Source: Actinomarina sp002308095 | GTDB taxonomy: Bacteria > Actinomycetota > Acidimicrobiia > Actinomarinales > Actinomarinaceae | DNA length: 64,000 nucleotides | Assembly (NCBI GenBank): GCA_045563135.1 | Contig: JBJKUL010000001.1 | Coordinates: 930,001 to 994,000 of the forward strand | Direction of reading: 5' to 3' | Made by a program: the position numbers and the translations under genes | The notes under the pieces: generated by a model | Told to the model about the DNA's origin: nothing | Seen by the model: the letters and a program-made list of their open reading frames with translations, nothing else | The model's database searches: none | Part shown: positions 43,230-52,652 of the stretch, piece by piece | Layout of the letters: each line of letters begins with the position of its first letter | Position numbering within the stretch: position 1 is the stretch's first letter

Positions 43230-43415
43230 ACTGACATTTTACAATTTATACAGGTAATGTAATTTTTCATTTACCCCAGAAACAGAAAAAGAGAGAATGA
43301 AAGGTCCTCTCTTCTACTGTTTGAAGCTTATAGTGTTGCAACACTAATTCTTAAAAAGACAGCTTCTAAATAGATGTTACAGCTCCATGTTTTAAAAGGG
43401 TAAGGTATTTTTTAT

Positions 43416-43595
43416 TTAATTTTTAATTTTGCGAGTATTCAAATAATAAATTAGAAAAGCTATCGTACTCATACCAGTAAGAAGATTACCAATTGTAAAA
43501 ATTCCATCATCCGTACCATAATCTGCCCATACACCAGTAATAAAAGCTAAAAACCAAGTGATAACTGCAAGAAGTGGCCAATTCCATTTTTTCAT
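43416..43595 (-). CDS. Small membrane protein, 59 aa
   Basis: Two helices (WPLLAVITWFLAFITGVWA and FTIGNLLTGMSTIAFLIYYL) separated by an acidic loop (DYGTDDG), with a basic end. Begins 11 bp downstream of the GH57 gene's stop, so it may be the last gene of that transcript. Function unknown. Confidence 0.55.
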   Translation of the reverse strand: MKKWNWPLLAVITWFLAFITGVWADYGTDDGIFTIGNLLTGMSTIAFLIYYLNTRKIKN

Positions 43596-43606
43596 ACAAA
43601 GTAATA

Positions 43607-46600
43607 TTAGGAGTCTTTGCTAACTAAGGGTATCGTTCCTAAATCTTTGTCTAAAATATCATCAACTGAACCAGCATAATCTTGATATGAGCTCAGTAAA
43701 TCTTCTTGTACTCCTGAGTCAGGATGAATTGTGTCAAAAATATTTGGATGATTAACAATATTAGGAGCACCTCCACCTCGATACTGTTCAGCTGAAGGAT
43801 TAATTTCTCTTATCCTAGAAGAGTTTGGTCCGTAGCCATCTTGAGACATCAATATTACTCCATAATGCCAATCCTCTGGATTTCCACCACCAAGCTGAGT
43901 TTCAATATCAAGCTTTACGACAACAACTCCTTTGTCTGGCACAACAACAATATCAAATTGATTAGTGACTAATTCTGACTCTCCACTTGGAAGTGACTTC
44001 CAAATCTGTGGTTCCCATCCCTCTATAACAATATGATATTCCCAACCGGATCCATCTGGCATTTTGGCAAACCTATAATTACCAAGTTGAATTACTCCTG
44101 TATCTGCACCAAAATCTTTATCTATGTACACGTCGATAGTTTGTACTGATAAACTTCTTGGTGAATTCCATGGATTTTTTATAGCACTTAATATATCGAA
44201 ATTCATTATAAGGTTTCCATCAGCAACTCCAGCAGAGAATCCTTCAAAATCGTAACTTCCAGGTATAAATACACCATCAGTTGGATACGTATAGCTGCCT
44301 TCCCCATGATCATCTTTAATTGGATCTTCAACTTCTAAAAAAAGTTCAACATTTGAAACTTCGGGAACAAACAATGCTAGAGGTTTGGAGGGTTCAATGT
44401 ACCCATCAAACATATCTGAGTAAACTCGAAATTTAATTTTATCTCCAAAGCTAAGTGAACCAAGCTCATCTATTGGAATCTTAAGGTACAATTCATTCCC
44501 AAAAGAGGAGACCTCCGTAGTTTCTTTAGTTAAGCACGATGTAGAAAATGTTTCTTCTTTAACGCTTCCCTCATAAGGCAAGTCTCTTTTAGTGCATGTA
44601 AAGTATGGACCATTACTAAGATTTTCACCCTTATGAAATATTGCTTGAGTGGCTTCAATTCCTAAAAATGCCTGATTGGAGATTTCTCCATCTTTAAATG
44701 GTACGGAGGATCTTCTAATCTTTGTTCTGGATGGACTTTCTATATAGATATCTAAATCAGTGTATTTCCATGGTTCCGATTCCTGCATTGCAGATGAAGA
44801 TTTTTGAATTGAAATATATAAATGTTCATTCGAGAATCTATATTTCATTTTTGAAATAATATCTGAGGTTTCTATCTCTCCAGCGTCACTCCAAATATTT
44901 TTATTTGTTGCTCCATTTACAAGTAAAGCTTGATTTGTCTCAAGTATTGAATCTGAAGGTTTATCAAATAATTTAGCAGTAGGAGAAATAATTGGAATAT
45001 CTAAATACGCAGGGGGTTTTTCGCCAAGAGCAGTGTATACATTTTTTAATAGATTTCTAAATGCTGAACCGAAGTAGTCATCATTACTACTTGATTGATC
45101 GCTTCCGTACCACCAGAACCAATCAGAACCTTCTGCTAGTAACATATAGTCAAAAGCCTTTTCAAGCTGTTCGTTAGTGTATTCTCCTGATGTATTTGAC
45201 CTATCAAAAAAAGCTCTCGTTTTTTGGAGGTAGTCCCAAGCATAAGTTTCTTCTGTCTCACCAATCCATGTAGCAAAATTAGGTTGAAACCAAGATGCAG
45301 GAAATACATTATCTAATTTATTAATTTGAGATTCATATTTTTCAATATATTCCGTTGGAGTAGTTGTTTTAAGCCACTCCGTTGTTGAAAGAGTTTCATA
45401 CATTAAACTCAGAAAATCTATACCATCATTTTGATAGTGCTCCCATGCATTTTCACCATCTAGAACTATTGAGACTACTAATGGTTTATCCATTGTTACA
45501 CTAACTTCTCTGGCAGCTTGTAAGCTTTTCATCATATCAGCAACTGCTAGCTCAGGGGACATTCCGCTATAGGTGAATCCAACTTTATCGGAAATAGATA
45601 AGTCCCTAAAAAAGATTGCAACATCATCCTGCCTGTTAAGTTGACCGTACCAAGGGGTGTAAAGTACTTCTGGATTTGTAACTATCCCTTTTGTGTTTCT
45701 TTTAAAAGTTGGAATATCGAGGGATTTTGACAATACATGTTCCCCTGTGGCAATCCATTTAATTCCCTCTTTTGCAAACATGCCTAAAACTTCTTGAGAC
45801 ACTGCACCTTCTGCCGGCCACATTCCTGTAGGTCTCTGACCTAAAAGTTCTTCAGCTAAATCTAGGCCTTTCTCAACCTGAATGGCAGCATCTGTTGGTT
45901 TATTAAATCTGTTTGATGGTAATTCTGCTCCAATATCTCCTACAGCTGCCAAGTTTGTATCAAATATTAAAGGAAGAATGGGATGCGCATAAGGAGTAGT
46001 TGTTATTTCTATCTGACCAGTTTTCCATAATTCCGCATGTGTTGGAATGACCTTATCAATCAATTCTGAGTGTGTGGTTAAAACAATCGTTTTATCTTCT
46101 TCTGTGAAATCTCTTCCTTTGGAGACTAAATCTTGCAACGGTTCTTGCGAAAGATATTTAGGATCAGTCCACGCAAGATTGAACAAAATTTGTAAATCTC
46201 TAAAATCTTGATTTGTCCATGTAGACCAGTTCTGGTTTGAATTTCTTAGTTCGACATATCTAGGAAATCGAGCGATAACTTTTGGATTTGTATCAAAAAA
46301 TCTTGAAACTATAAAGGCTTTATCATCTTCTGTAAGATCTTCTGCATTTATTTCTGTGTAATACCAATATAAATCCTTTGCACCATTTGAGAAATCTTCA
46401 AGTTGTCTGAGAAGTACTGGCGTAAGATTGAAGGTTGCTTTCATGTCTGGATAGTCAGCAACTAACTCAACCATATCAAGGTAATCTTTTGTTGCATGGA
46501 CTCTTACCCAAGGCCTTGTGTAGTAACCATCATCATTTTTTGTATAAAATGGTTGATGCTGATGCCACATCAACATTACATACAATTCCGGTTCATCTTC

Positions 46601-46717
46601 AGTAACAGCTTCTAATGTTTCTAATGAAGTAGTAGTTGTATCCTTAATTTCTTCATTAGTAGAAGTTTCTCCGCAGAATATAAATAGCAGTAAAAATAAA
46701 AAAGAAACTTTTTTCAT
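43607..46717 (-). CDS. Glycoside hydrolase family 57 protein, secreted
   Basis: A 1036-residue exported alpha-glucan enzyme. Seen: a signal sequence with Cys at residue 15 (possibly lipoprotein, although FIFC is a poor lipobox), the GH57 motif WHQHQPFY at residues 51-58, ATFNLTPVLLRQLEDF, GMWPAEGAVSQEVL and GENAWEHYQNDG near residue 425. After about residue 600 a beta-rich C-terminal part resembles glucodextranase/pullulanase C-terminal domains. It may cleave alpha-glucans outside the cell. It lies downstream of the tryptophanase-like gene by 5 bp. Confidence 0.85.
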   Translation of the reverse strand: MKKVSFLFLLLFIFCGETSTNEEIKDTTTTSLETLEAVTEDEPELYVMLMWHQHQPFYTKNDDGYYTRPWVRVHATKDYLDMVELVADYPDMKATFNLTPVLLRQLEDFSNGAKDLYWYYTEINAEDLTEDDKAFIVSRFFDTNPKVIARFPRYVELRNSNQNWSTWTNQDFRDLQILFNLAWTDPKYLSQEPLQDLVSKGRDFTEEDKTIVLTTHSELIDKVIPTHAELWKTGQIEITTTPYAHPILPLIFDTNLAAVGDIGAELPSNRFNKPTDAAIQVEKGLDLAEELLGQRPTGMWPAEGAVSQEVLGMFAKEGIKWIATGEHVLSKSLDIPTFKRNTKGIVTNPEVLYTPWYGQLNRQDDVAIFFRDLSISDKVGFTYSGMSPELAVADMMKSLQAAREVSVTMDKPLVVSIVLDGENAWEHYQNDGIDFLSLMYETLSTTEWLKTTTPTEYIEKYESQINKLDNVFPASWFQPNFATWIGETEETYAWDYLQKTRAFFDRSNTSGEYTNEQLEKAFDYMLLAEGSDWFWWYGSDQSSSNDDYFGSAFRNLLKNVYTALGEKPPAYLDIPIISPTAKLFDKPSDSILETNQALLVNGATNKNIWSDAGEIETSDIISKMKYRFSNEHLYISIQKSSSAMQESEPWKYTDLDIYIESPSRTKIRRSSVPFKDGEISNQAFLGIEATQAIFHKGENLSNGPYFTCTKRDLPYEGSVKEETFSTSCLTKETTEVSSFGNELYLKIPIDELGSLSFGDKIKFRVYSDMFDGYIEPSKPLALFVPEVSNVELFLEVEDPIKDDHGEGSYTYPTDGVFIPGSYDFEGFSAGVADGNLIMNFDILSAIKNPWNSPRSLSVQTIDVYIDKDFGADTGVIQLGNYRFAKMPDGSGWEYHIVIEGWEPQIWKSLPSGESELVTNQFDIVVVPDKGVVVVKLDIETQLGGGNPEDWHYGVILMSQDGYGPNSSRIREINPSAEQYRGGGAPNIVNHPNIFDTIHPDSGVQEDLLSSYQDYAGSVDDILDKDLGTIPLVSKDS

Positions 46718-46722
46718 CTAGA

Positions 46723-48105
46723 TTATTTTAAGGGTTCAAGTTTGGCTGTAAAGTGTCTAAGTAGTTTTGGTTGCTGTATAATCTGATATCCTTTTAACTT
46801 ATCTTTTCTCTCAGCTAGCTTTTCTAAAACCTCTGCAACATAATCAAAATGGCTCTGAGTGTAAGTTCGTCGAGGTGCAGCAAGTCTTACTAACTCATGA
46901 GTTGCTGGCGTATCAGGATCTCCATTTTCACCTGCCACTCCAAATGCCAAAGTACCCAACTCAACACCTCTGACTCCACCAATAAGATATATTTCACAGG
47001 CAACAGCATGACCAGGATATTGGTGAGGTGGAATGTTTGGAAGGAATGTTTTGGCATCAATATATAGTGCATGACCACCAGCTGGTTGCACAACTGGAAT
47101 ACCATACTCAATAGCTTTTTCAGCTAGATAAGAAATAGATCTTGCTCTGTATTCGAGATAATGTCTGTCAGTTATTTCTTTCAAACCTTGGGCTAGAGCA
47201 TCCAGATCTCTACCTGCAAGACCTCCATAGGTTGGAAATCCTTCAGTTAAAATCAATACATTTCTTGCTGCTTCCGCAAGAGCATCATCATTAAGTGCAA
47301 GAAGTCCACCAATGTTACCAAAACCATCTTTTTTGAGACTTATTGTGCATCCATCTGCCAATCGAAATGCTTCTTTAGCAATATCTCTAATTTCAACATC
47401 TTTATATGAATCTTCTCTTTGACTTACAAACCAAGCGTTTTCAGCAAATCTACATGCATCAAGTAAAAACATTTTATTATATTTTTCACACAGAGCCTTA
47501 ACAGCTTTTAGGTTCTCCATAGAGACTGGCTGACCCCCGCCTGTATTATTGGTGATCGTCATTAATACGAATGGAATCTTTTCATTATCTTCACCTGCAA
47601 GCAATGCTTCCAGTTTGTTTAAATCTATATTGCCTTTGAATGGTGAAGGTGCAAGTAAATCAAGTCCCTCTTCACATAATAAATCTACTGGTGTTGCGAG
47701 CGCAGCTTCAAAGTTTGCCCTTGTTGTGTCAAAATGACTGTTGCTAGGTATGATATCACCTTCTTTTACCGTGATAGTTGCAAGAATTTTTTCGCTGGCC
47801 CTTCCTTGATGAGTTGGAATAATGTGTTTGTAACCAGTTAAATCTGAAACTACCTCATTAAATCTCTGCCATGAGTGTGAACCAGCATATGCTTCATCCC
47901 CTCTCATTATTGCAGCCCATTGTTCAGAGGACATTGAACCAGTTCCTGAATCAGTTAATAAATCAATTGTTACCTCTTGAGACTGAAGACCAAAAAGATT
48001 CCAGCTTTCTCTCTCAAGGAATTCTTTTCTCTGTTCTGGGGTAGTTATTGCTAGTGGTTCGACTGACTTAATTTTGAATGGTTCAATTATTGTTTTAAAT
48101 TCCAT
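46723..48105 (-). CDS. Tryptophanase / tyrosine phenol-lyase family lyase
   Basis: A 460-residue PLP enzyme of the beta-eliminating lyase family. Seen: DLLTDSGTGSMSSEQWAAIMRGDEAYAGS near residue 47, IPTHQGRASEKI, DACRFAENAWFV and the PLP lysine in SLKKDGFGNIGG. Family members split L-tryptophan to indole or L-tyrosine to phenol plus pyruvate and ammonia; the sequence does not let me choose. Diverges from the YbaK-like gene. Unusual in a streamlined genome; could support amino-acid catabolism. Confidence 0.9.
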   Translation of the reverse strand: MEFKTIIEPFKIKSVEPLAITTPEQRKEFLERESWNLFGLQSQEVTIDLLTDSGTGSMSSEQWAAIMRGDEAYAGSHSWQRFNEVVSDLTGYKHIIPTHQGRASEKILATITVKEGDIIPSNSHFDTTRANFEAALATPVDLLCEEGLDLLAPSPFKGNIDLNKLEALLAGEDNEKIPFVLMTITNNTGGGQPVSMENLKAVKALCEKYNKMFLLDACRFAENAWFVSQREDSYKDVEIRDIAKEAFRLADGCTISLKKDGFGNIGGLLALNDDALAEAARNVLILTEGFPTYGGLAGRDLDALAQGLKEITDRHYLEYRARSISYLAEKAIEYGIPVVQPAGGHALYIDAKTFLPNIPPHQYPGHAVACEIYLIGGVRGVELGTLAFGVAGENGDPDTPATHELVRLAAPRRTYTQSHFDYVAEVLEKLAERKDKLKGYQIIQQPKLLRHFTAKLEPLK

Positions 48106-48145
48106 AAAAGAAGTTTACATAAAAAAAACAGATATCATTATTCCT

Positions 48146-48622
48146 ATGGTGGATATTCATAAAACCGTTGTAAATCTTTATCAAGATCATCAAGATGAAC
48201 TTGAAATATTTGAATGTGAAGATGCTTTTTCTGACACCCAAAGCTTTTGTGATCATTATGGTTATAAAATTGAGGATTCCTGTAATGCGATACTGATAAA
48301 ATCCAAAAAACCCCAGGAGTTTTATGCATTATTTTGTGTTCTCGGCGTTGATAGATTAGATGTTAATCACAAAGGAAAATCTGTATTAAATTCAAAAAAA
48401 CTCAGCTTTGCCTCTAGGGAAGAAGCCGAATTATTAACAGAACAAACGTATGGAGGAATAAGTCCACTTGGACTACCTCAAGACATCAAAATTTATATCG
48501 ATAAAAATGTTATGACTAGGGAAAAGGTATTTATTGGTGGTGGTAACAGAGTAAGTAAATTTTTTCTTTCTCCTGAAACACTTGTTAGGTTAACTAATGC
48601 AAGTGTTGAAGATTTAACTTAA
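48146..48622 (+). CDS. YbaK/ProX-type aminoacyl-tRNA editing protein
   Basis: A 158-residue single-domain protein of the YbaK/EbsC family, which hydrolyses mischarged tRNAs such as Cys-tRNA-Pro. Seen: CNAILIKSKKPQEFYALFCVLGVDRLD, SFASREEAELLTEQTYGGISPLGLP, the family block after the hydrolysis site, and FIGGGNR. The ATG at 48146 is chosen, which lies 40 bp inside the space after the divergent lyase start. Stop overlaps the convergent next gene by 9 bp. Confidence 0.82.
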   Translation: MVDIHKTVVNLYQDHQDELEIFECEDAFSDTQSFCDHYGYKIEDSCNAILIKSKKPQEFYALFCVLGVDRLDVNHKGKSVLNSKKLSFASREEAELLTEQTYGGISPLGLPQDIKIYIDKNVMTREKVFIGGGNRVSKFFLSPETLVRLTNASVEDLT

Positions 48623-49048
48623 CCCATCTCGACACAGACTTGCAGCCTGAGGAGCTAAGGCTTTACCTCCAAAACCAGGAAATCTTCCGGCTTGAAGATA
48701 GTTCTTTAAAAATGTTCTGACATTTTGAAAATCATCTTCGGTAATCTCTTGAGGCGTTGTTAAGACACCGAATGAATCTGGAAGGTAACTATACAGAAAT
48801 GATTGTTGTTGACTATCTAGTTTTTCAACATACTCAGAGAGTAAATTTATTGTGAGGTCATAATCATCAATTACATTTATGCAATTTTCATATTCAGCAA
48901 CACTAAGGGGGCTTACGTCCACATCGTAGTCAGCTCTGTATTGAAAAAATAAAATTCCAACAATAAAAAGCAGTGTGCTATAAAAGACAATTTTTATTGG
49001 AAATAGCAGCACTTTTTTTATTGGCCACAAAATAGCTTTAAGAATCAT
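48614..49048 (-). CDS. Hypothetical membrane-anchored protein, 144 aa
   Basis: An N-terminal helix (VLLFPIKIVFYSTLLFIVGI) anchors a small outer or inner domain with two Cys and a helical pattern (INVIDDYDLTINLLSEYVEKL). No recognised family. It follows the amidinohydrolase-like gene by 4 bp on the same strand, so they are probably co-transcribed. Confidence 0.55.
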   Translation of the reverse strand: MILKAILWPIKKVLLFPIKIVFYSTLLFIVGILFFQYRADYDVDVSPLSVAEYENCINVIDDYDLTINLLSEYVEKLDSQQQSFLYSYLPDSFGVLTTPQEITEDDFQNVRTFLKNYLQAGRFPGFGGKALAPQAASLCRDGLS

Positions 49049-49052
49049 ATTT

Positions 49053-49853
49053 TTATTTTAATGTGATTACAAGACACTGGCATGCACCACCAGATTTAAG
49101 AAATTCTGAAACATCAGCAGCTACTACATTGAGCCCAAGTTCACGAACTTTCTCCATTACCTCAATGTCTTCTGAAGGAAAAATAACCGTATCGTTAATC
49201 ACTACAGCATTGCACGCTAATTTGTTTGCATCCTCCTCAGAAACTGGAATTAAATTAAAAAGATCTGAGAACTCTGAAAGAGATTCATCTTTAAATGCTT
49301 TTGGATAAAAAATTGCATCTTTGTTTTCGGTTGGAAGTTGTTGAAAACAAGTATCAAGGTGATAAAACTTGGGGTCAGCTAACTCTACAATTTTTGGCTC
49401 AAGCCCAAACTCATTTGCTATGTATAGAAGTGCTTCTTTATCACTTCTAATACCATAAGATCCAACAAGATAGTCCCCTAAAACAAATGCGTCGCCTCTT
49501 CCTTCAAATTTAAATTCTGATGGAATTCTTGAGACTGAATATCCATTTTCTTTGAACCAATTAGAGTAAATCTCTTCCTCTCCTTGTCTTTCTTTAAATT
49601 TAAAATTTGCAATTAAAACTCTATTTTCATTTATTATTCCTGAATTTGCAGTAAAGACTAGGTCGGGATAATTTTCATTTGGAGGAACTACTTCTACCAT
49701 TGCTCCAGCTTTTTCAATTGTTAATTTAAGATTGTCCCATTGCTGTTTTGCTAAATCTAAATCTACGTTCACACCCTCGACCATCCAAGGATTTATAGAA
49801 TATTCAACTTTAAAATATTCCGGTGAGCTCATTAGTACAGTAGTATCTTGCAT
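49053..49853 (-). CDS. Dimethylarginine/arginine amidinohydrolase-like protein
   Basis: A 266-residue protein of the amidinotransferase/DDAH superfamily (arginine-modifying pentein fold). Seen: DLVFTANSGIINENRVLIANF, the FEGRGDAFVLGDYLVGSYG block with Glu and Asp near residue 117, HLDTCFQQLP with the catalytic His near residue 170 and the catalytic Cys in GGACQCLVITL at the end. Substrate could be dimethylarginine, citrulline-type or related; not decided by sequence. Upstream of a small membrane protein gene. Confidence 0.82.
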   Translation of the reverse strand: MQDTTVLMSSPEYFKVEYSINPWMVEGVNVDLDLAKQQWDNLKLTIEKAGAMVEVVPPNENYPDLVFTANSGIINENRVLIANFKFKERQGEEEIYSNWFKENGYSVSRIPSEFKFEGRGDAFVLGDYLVGSYGIRSDKEALLYIANEFGLEPKIVELADPKFYHLDTCFQQLPTENKDAIFYPKAFKDESLSEFSDLFNLIPVSEEDANKLACNAVVINDTVIFPSEDIEVMEKVRELGLNVVAADVSEFLKSGGACQCLVITLK

Positions 49854-49904
49854 ATGACTAATTTAACATTTTATACACACAATGTATAATTTTATGAGTA
49901 TCAA

Positions 49905-50414
49905 ATGAAAATAATCAAAATAAAAAGCGAAAACTTAGTAGAGTGTCACAGAATTAATCAAGAAAATACTCCAGAAGTTGGAACTGTAACACTTGAAGAG
50001 CTTCAAAACTCATGGGAGAACTCAGATTATAATTTATGTGCAGTTGTTGATGATAAAGTTGTGGGATTTGTTATCTCTTTCCAAGATACAAAAGCAACAA
50101 ACTCTTATATGAGTGACTTTGAACATAAAAATTTCAATGAAATTAGTCAACGTGTAAGTGATTTTTTATATATTGACCGAATCGCTGTTGATAAAAATTA
50201 CAGGAAGAGATCTATAGGGTCGAAACTTTATGAAGAAGTCGTTAAATTTGCCGAAATGAATAGTATTTCCCACTTAACAGCTGAAATAAATCTTCTACCA
50301 GCTAAGAATATCCCATCATTTCTTTTTCATGAAAAATTTAATTTTACTGAATTAGATACTGTTAAATATTCAGAAGAATATAAGGTCTCGCTGCAAATAA
50401 GAATCAATAATTAG
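49905..50414 (+). CDS. GNAT-family N-acetyltransferase
   Basis: A 169-residue acetyltransferase. Seen: the acetyl-CoA loop VDKNYRKRSIGSKLYEEVVKFA near residue 106 (Q/RxxGxG/A-like, here RKRSIGSK), LTAEINLLPAKNIPSFLFHEKFNF near residue 129. Substrate unknown. It starts 52 bp after the divergent amidinohydrolase gene and is followed closely by a 92-residue gene and a LysE-type exporter, possibly one transcript. Confidence 0.8.
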   Translation: MKIIKIKSENLVECHRINQENTPEVGTVTLEELQNSWENSDYNLCAVVDDKVVGFVISFQDTKATNSYMSDFEHKNFNEISQRVSDFLYIDRIAVDKNYRKRSIGSKLYEEVVKFAEMNSISHLTAEINLLPAKNIPSFLFHEKFNFTELDTVKYSEEYKVSLQIRINN

Positions 50415-50427
50415 TTAGTATGTTGAT

Positions 50428-50706
50428 ATGAAATTTAACCTTCCAAGAAGACAAAGAAAAAGTTTTGAATCAATAACTAAAAAAATGATTTCTGATAATT
50501 TTAATAAAACAGAATCTACTGAATTATTTAATAATATTAAAAAGCAATACACAGATGCTCCTAGAACATTTGGTGCAAATGCAGGAAAGAAAGAATCTAC
50601 ACTTGAGTTATTAATAATTATTGGTAATCAAATAGCAGAAGAGTATAAAGATCTTGAAGTAGAGATGGTTCTGGGAGTACCTGCCCTCAAAAAGAGTAAA
50701 TCTTAA
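50428..50706 (+). CDS. Hypothetical protein, 92 aa
   Basis: A Lys-rich, mostly helical protein (FNLPRRQRKSFESITKKMIS at the start, STLELLIIIGNQIAEEYKDL in the middle) with no recognised family. Starts 14 bp after the GNAT gene. The N-terminal basic stretch could contact nucleic acid, but this is a guess. Confidence 0.5.
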   Translation: MKFNLPRRQRKSFESITKKMISDNFNKTESTELFNNIKKQYTDAPRTFGANAGKKESTLELLIIIGNQIAEEYKDLEVEMVLGVPALKKSKS

Positions 50707-50725
50707 TTTTGTGCATTGAACTTGT

Positions 50726-51331
50726 GTGATTAGTTCTTCTGTATTACTTCCCTTCTTAATAATCCAACTGAGTGTTGCTTTTAGTCCAGGATTGATTATT
50801 GCCCTAGTGGTTAACCAATCAGTCCAACACTCTAGAAGAAAGGGTTTTGAAGTAGCTCTAGGTGCTGCTACTGGAGCTATAGGAATAACTGTAGTCTCAG
50901 CATTAGTTGTCAGTCTTCTCGTCAATACTGTACCAGTCATGATTAACGTTATTTATTTTGTGGGTTCTATTTATATTATTTTCAAAGGTTTCCAAACAGT
51001 GACATCGAAAAGTTCTACAAAAGAAAAGGTAACTAACAGCTCTGCTTTTTTGACAGGCTTTCAAGTAAATCTACTTAATCCAAAAATGTGGGTTTTTTAT
51101 CTCACTGTTCTGCCAATTTATATGACAGCGGAATCTGGATATTTTTTGAGCCTAATTTATCTCGGGCTTATCACCATTTTGATTAATTTTATTGCAGATA
51201 TTACATATGCCTATACAAGTGACTTCTTCTTTAAGAATTCATCTGAAAAAACTAAGGACTTTATAAACAAAGTAAGTGGTGTATCCCTACTTTTAATAGG
51301 TTTTTATTTATTCGTCAGCAAGTTTTTCTGA
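50726..51331 (+). CDS. LysE-family amino-acid exporter-like protein
   Basis: A 201-residue membrane protein with six helices. Seen: VAFSPGLIIALVVNQSVQHSRRKGFEVALGAATG in the N-terminal third, the LysE/RhtB signature (PGP-type motif here SPGL), and the NLLNPKMWVFYLTVLP block near residue 110. It probably exports amino acids or derivatives. GTG start at 50726. Its stop overlaps the convergent stomatin-like gene by 24 bp. Confidence 0.83.
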   Translation: MISSSVLLPFLIIQLSVAFSPGLIIALVVNQSVQHSRRKGFEVALGAATGAIGITVVSALVVSLLVNTVPVMINVIYFVGSIYIIFKGFQTVTSKSSTKEKVTNSSAFLTGFQVNLLNPKMWVFYLTVLPIYMTAESGYFLSLIYLGLITILINFIADITYAYTSDFFFKNSSEKTKDFINKVSGVSLLLIGFYLFVSKFF

Positions 51332-52249
51332 GTTATCTTTATCTTCTTTAAAAAGTTCTGATATTGCACCAATACTTCCGAGTGTAGCTGACATGTCAGC
51401 TGGTAGGAATATCTTAGTTGCGTTACCGTCTGCTATTTTCTCTAATGATTCAAGATACTTAATTGCAATAAGTTCATTGGATGGATTTCCTTTATGAATC
51501 GCATTAAATACTTGTTCAATGGCTTCAGCTTCACCCTCTGCAACTGCAATTTTTTCATACTTCTGTGCATCAGCTACAGCTTTGAGAGCTTCTGCCTCAC
51601 CTTGTGCTGATAGAATCTGTGACTCTCTTTCACCTTCAGCAGTCAAAATTGCGGCTTTCTTTTCACCTTCTGCTTCAGTAACAGCAGCTCTTCTATCCCT
51701 CTCTGCTTTCATAACTTTGTTCATTGCGTCCTGAACATCTTGAGGTGGATCAATTCTTTGAATCTCAACTCGAACTACTCTTGTACCCCATTTATCAGTT
51801 GCTTCATCAAGAATAAGTTTAAGTTGTGTGTTAATTGTTTCTCTTGAAGTAAGGGCAGCATCCAACTCTAGGTCACCAACAACGTTCCTTAAGTTTGTTT
51901 GGGCTAACTTTGTAGCAGCTGTAATGAAGTCTCCAACGTTGTATACAAGTTTTTTAGGATCTGTTGGTTCATAATAGATGACTGCATCAACAGTAATTGT
52001 TACGTTATCTTTAGTAATAACTTCTTGAGGTGGAACATCAATAACCTGCTCACGCATATCAACAATGATAAGTTTCTCTATCCAAGGAATGACAATGTTT
52101 AGTCCTGGTTTTGCTTCTCTGTTGTACTTTCCAAATCTTTCAATTAGACCCTTTTCGAAAGGTCTTAAAATCCTAAAAAGTCTAAAAATAATTAGACCAA
52201 GAATAACTATTCGAGCTACTGATACGATAATATCTACAATTTCTTCCAT
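51308..52249 (-). CDS. SPFH-domain stomatin/paraslipin-like protein
   Basis: A 313-residue membrane scaffold protein. Seen: an N-terminal helix, RILRPFEKGLIERFGKYNRE, IPWIEKLIIVDMREQVIDVPPQEVITKDNV and the Ala/Glu-rich coiled coil (VKAERDRRAAVTEAEGEKKAAILTAEGE...), ending with IFLPADMSATLGSIG. Such proteins form large membrane microdomains and often aid respiratory or protease complexes. It lies directly downstream of the bc-complex operon on the same strand (34 bp gap). Confidence 0.9.
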   Translation of the reverse strand: MEEIVDIIVSVARIVILGLIIFRLFRILRPFEKGLIERFGKYNREAKPGLNIVIPWIEKLIIVDMREQVIDVPPQEVITKDNVTITVDAVIYYEPTDPKKLVYNVGDFITAATKLAQTNLRNVVGDLELDAALTSRETINTQLKLILDEATDKWGTRVVRVEIQRIDPPQDVQDAMNKVMKAERDRRAAVTEAEGEKKAAILTAEGERESQILSAQGEAEALKAVADAQKYEKIAVAEGEAEAIEQVFNAIHKGNPSNELIAIKYLESLEKIADGNATKIFLPADMSATLGSIGAISELFKEDKDNSEKLADE

Positions 52250-52283
52250 AACTTAATTATAGAGTTGAGGTGTTTATAGTTAT

Positions 52284-52652
52284 TTATTCAGCTGTATTTT
52301 CGAACTCAATTTTCTCTTGTTCATACCTATTTAAAGCAAGTACAAACATTACAAAAAGAATGGTTGAGCCGATAAGAAAAGTAAGTGGAAGAATTCTAAT
52401 TTCAAAAGCATTTAATCCCTCTATCTCTGCAGGTTTTGGACCTCGTGGAGCATAAAGTACAAATAAGATTGAGTTAATTATTCCCCATCCAAATGTTGCA
52501 GCACCTACAACTAGAAAGCCAAGTCTTTTACCTAAGTTTGTTGCAGTGATTAATAAAGTTGACCCGAAGAATACTACAAGGGAACCTATGAACATTATTA
52601 TCCCGGTAATAGTTAGATTCGCTGAAAGTAGCGATCTCATTATGTCACGCAT
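52284..52652 (-). CDS. Small membrane protein of bc operon, 122 aa
   Basis: Three helices (about residues 14-34, 42-66, 88-108) with an Ala/Pro/Lys loop (YAPRGPKPAEIEGLNAFEIR) and an acidic end. Overlaps the cytochrome c gene by 8 bp, so it is coupled to the respiratory operon and is probably a small subunit or assembly factor. No recognised family. Confidence 0.65.
   Translation of the reverse strand: MRDIMRSLLSANLTITGIIMFIGSLVVFFGSTLLITATNLGKRLGFLVVGAATFGWGIINSILFVLYAPRGPKPAEIEGLNAFEIRILPLTFLIGSTILFVMFVLALNRYEQEKIEFENTAE

Noticed and set aside
43230..43415. Short frame of 16 codons near 43297 and small palindromes (GTGTTGCAACAC)
   Set aside because: Too short and without a distinctive ribosome binding site or terminator T-run; most likely ordinary non-coding sequence.
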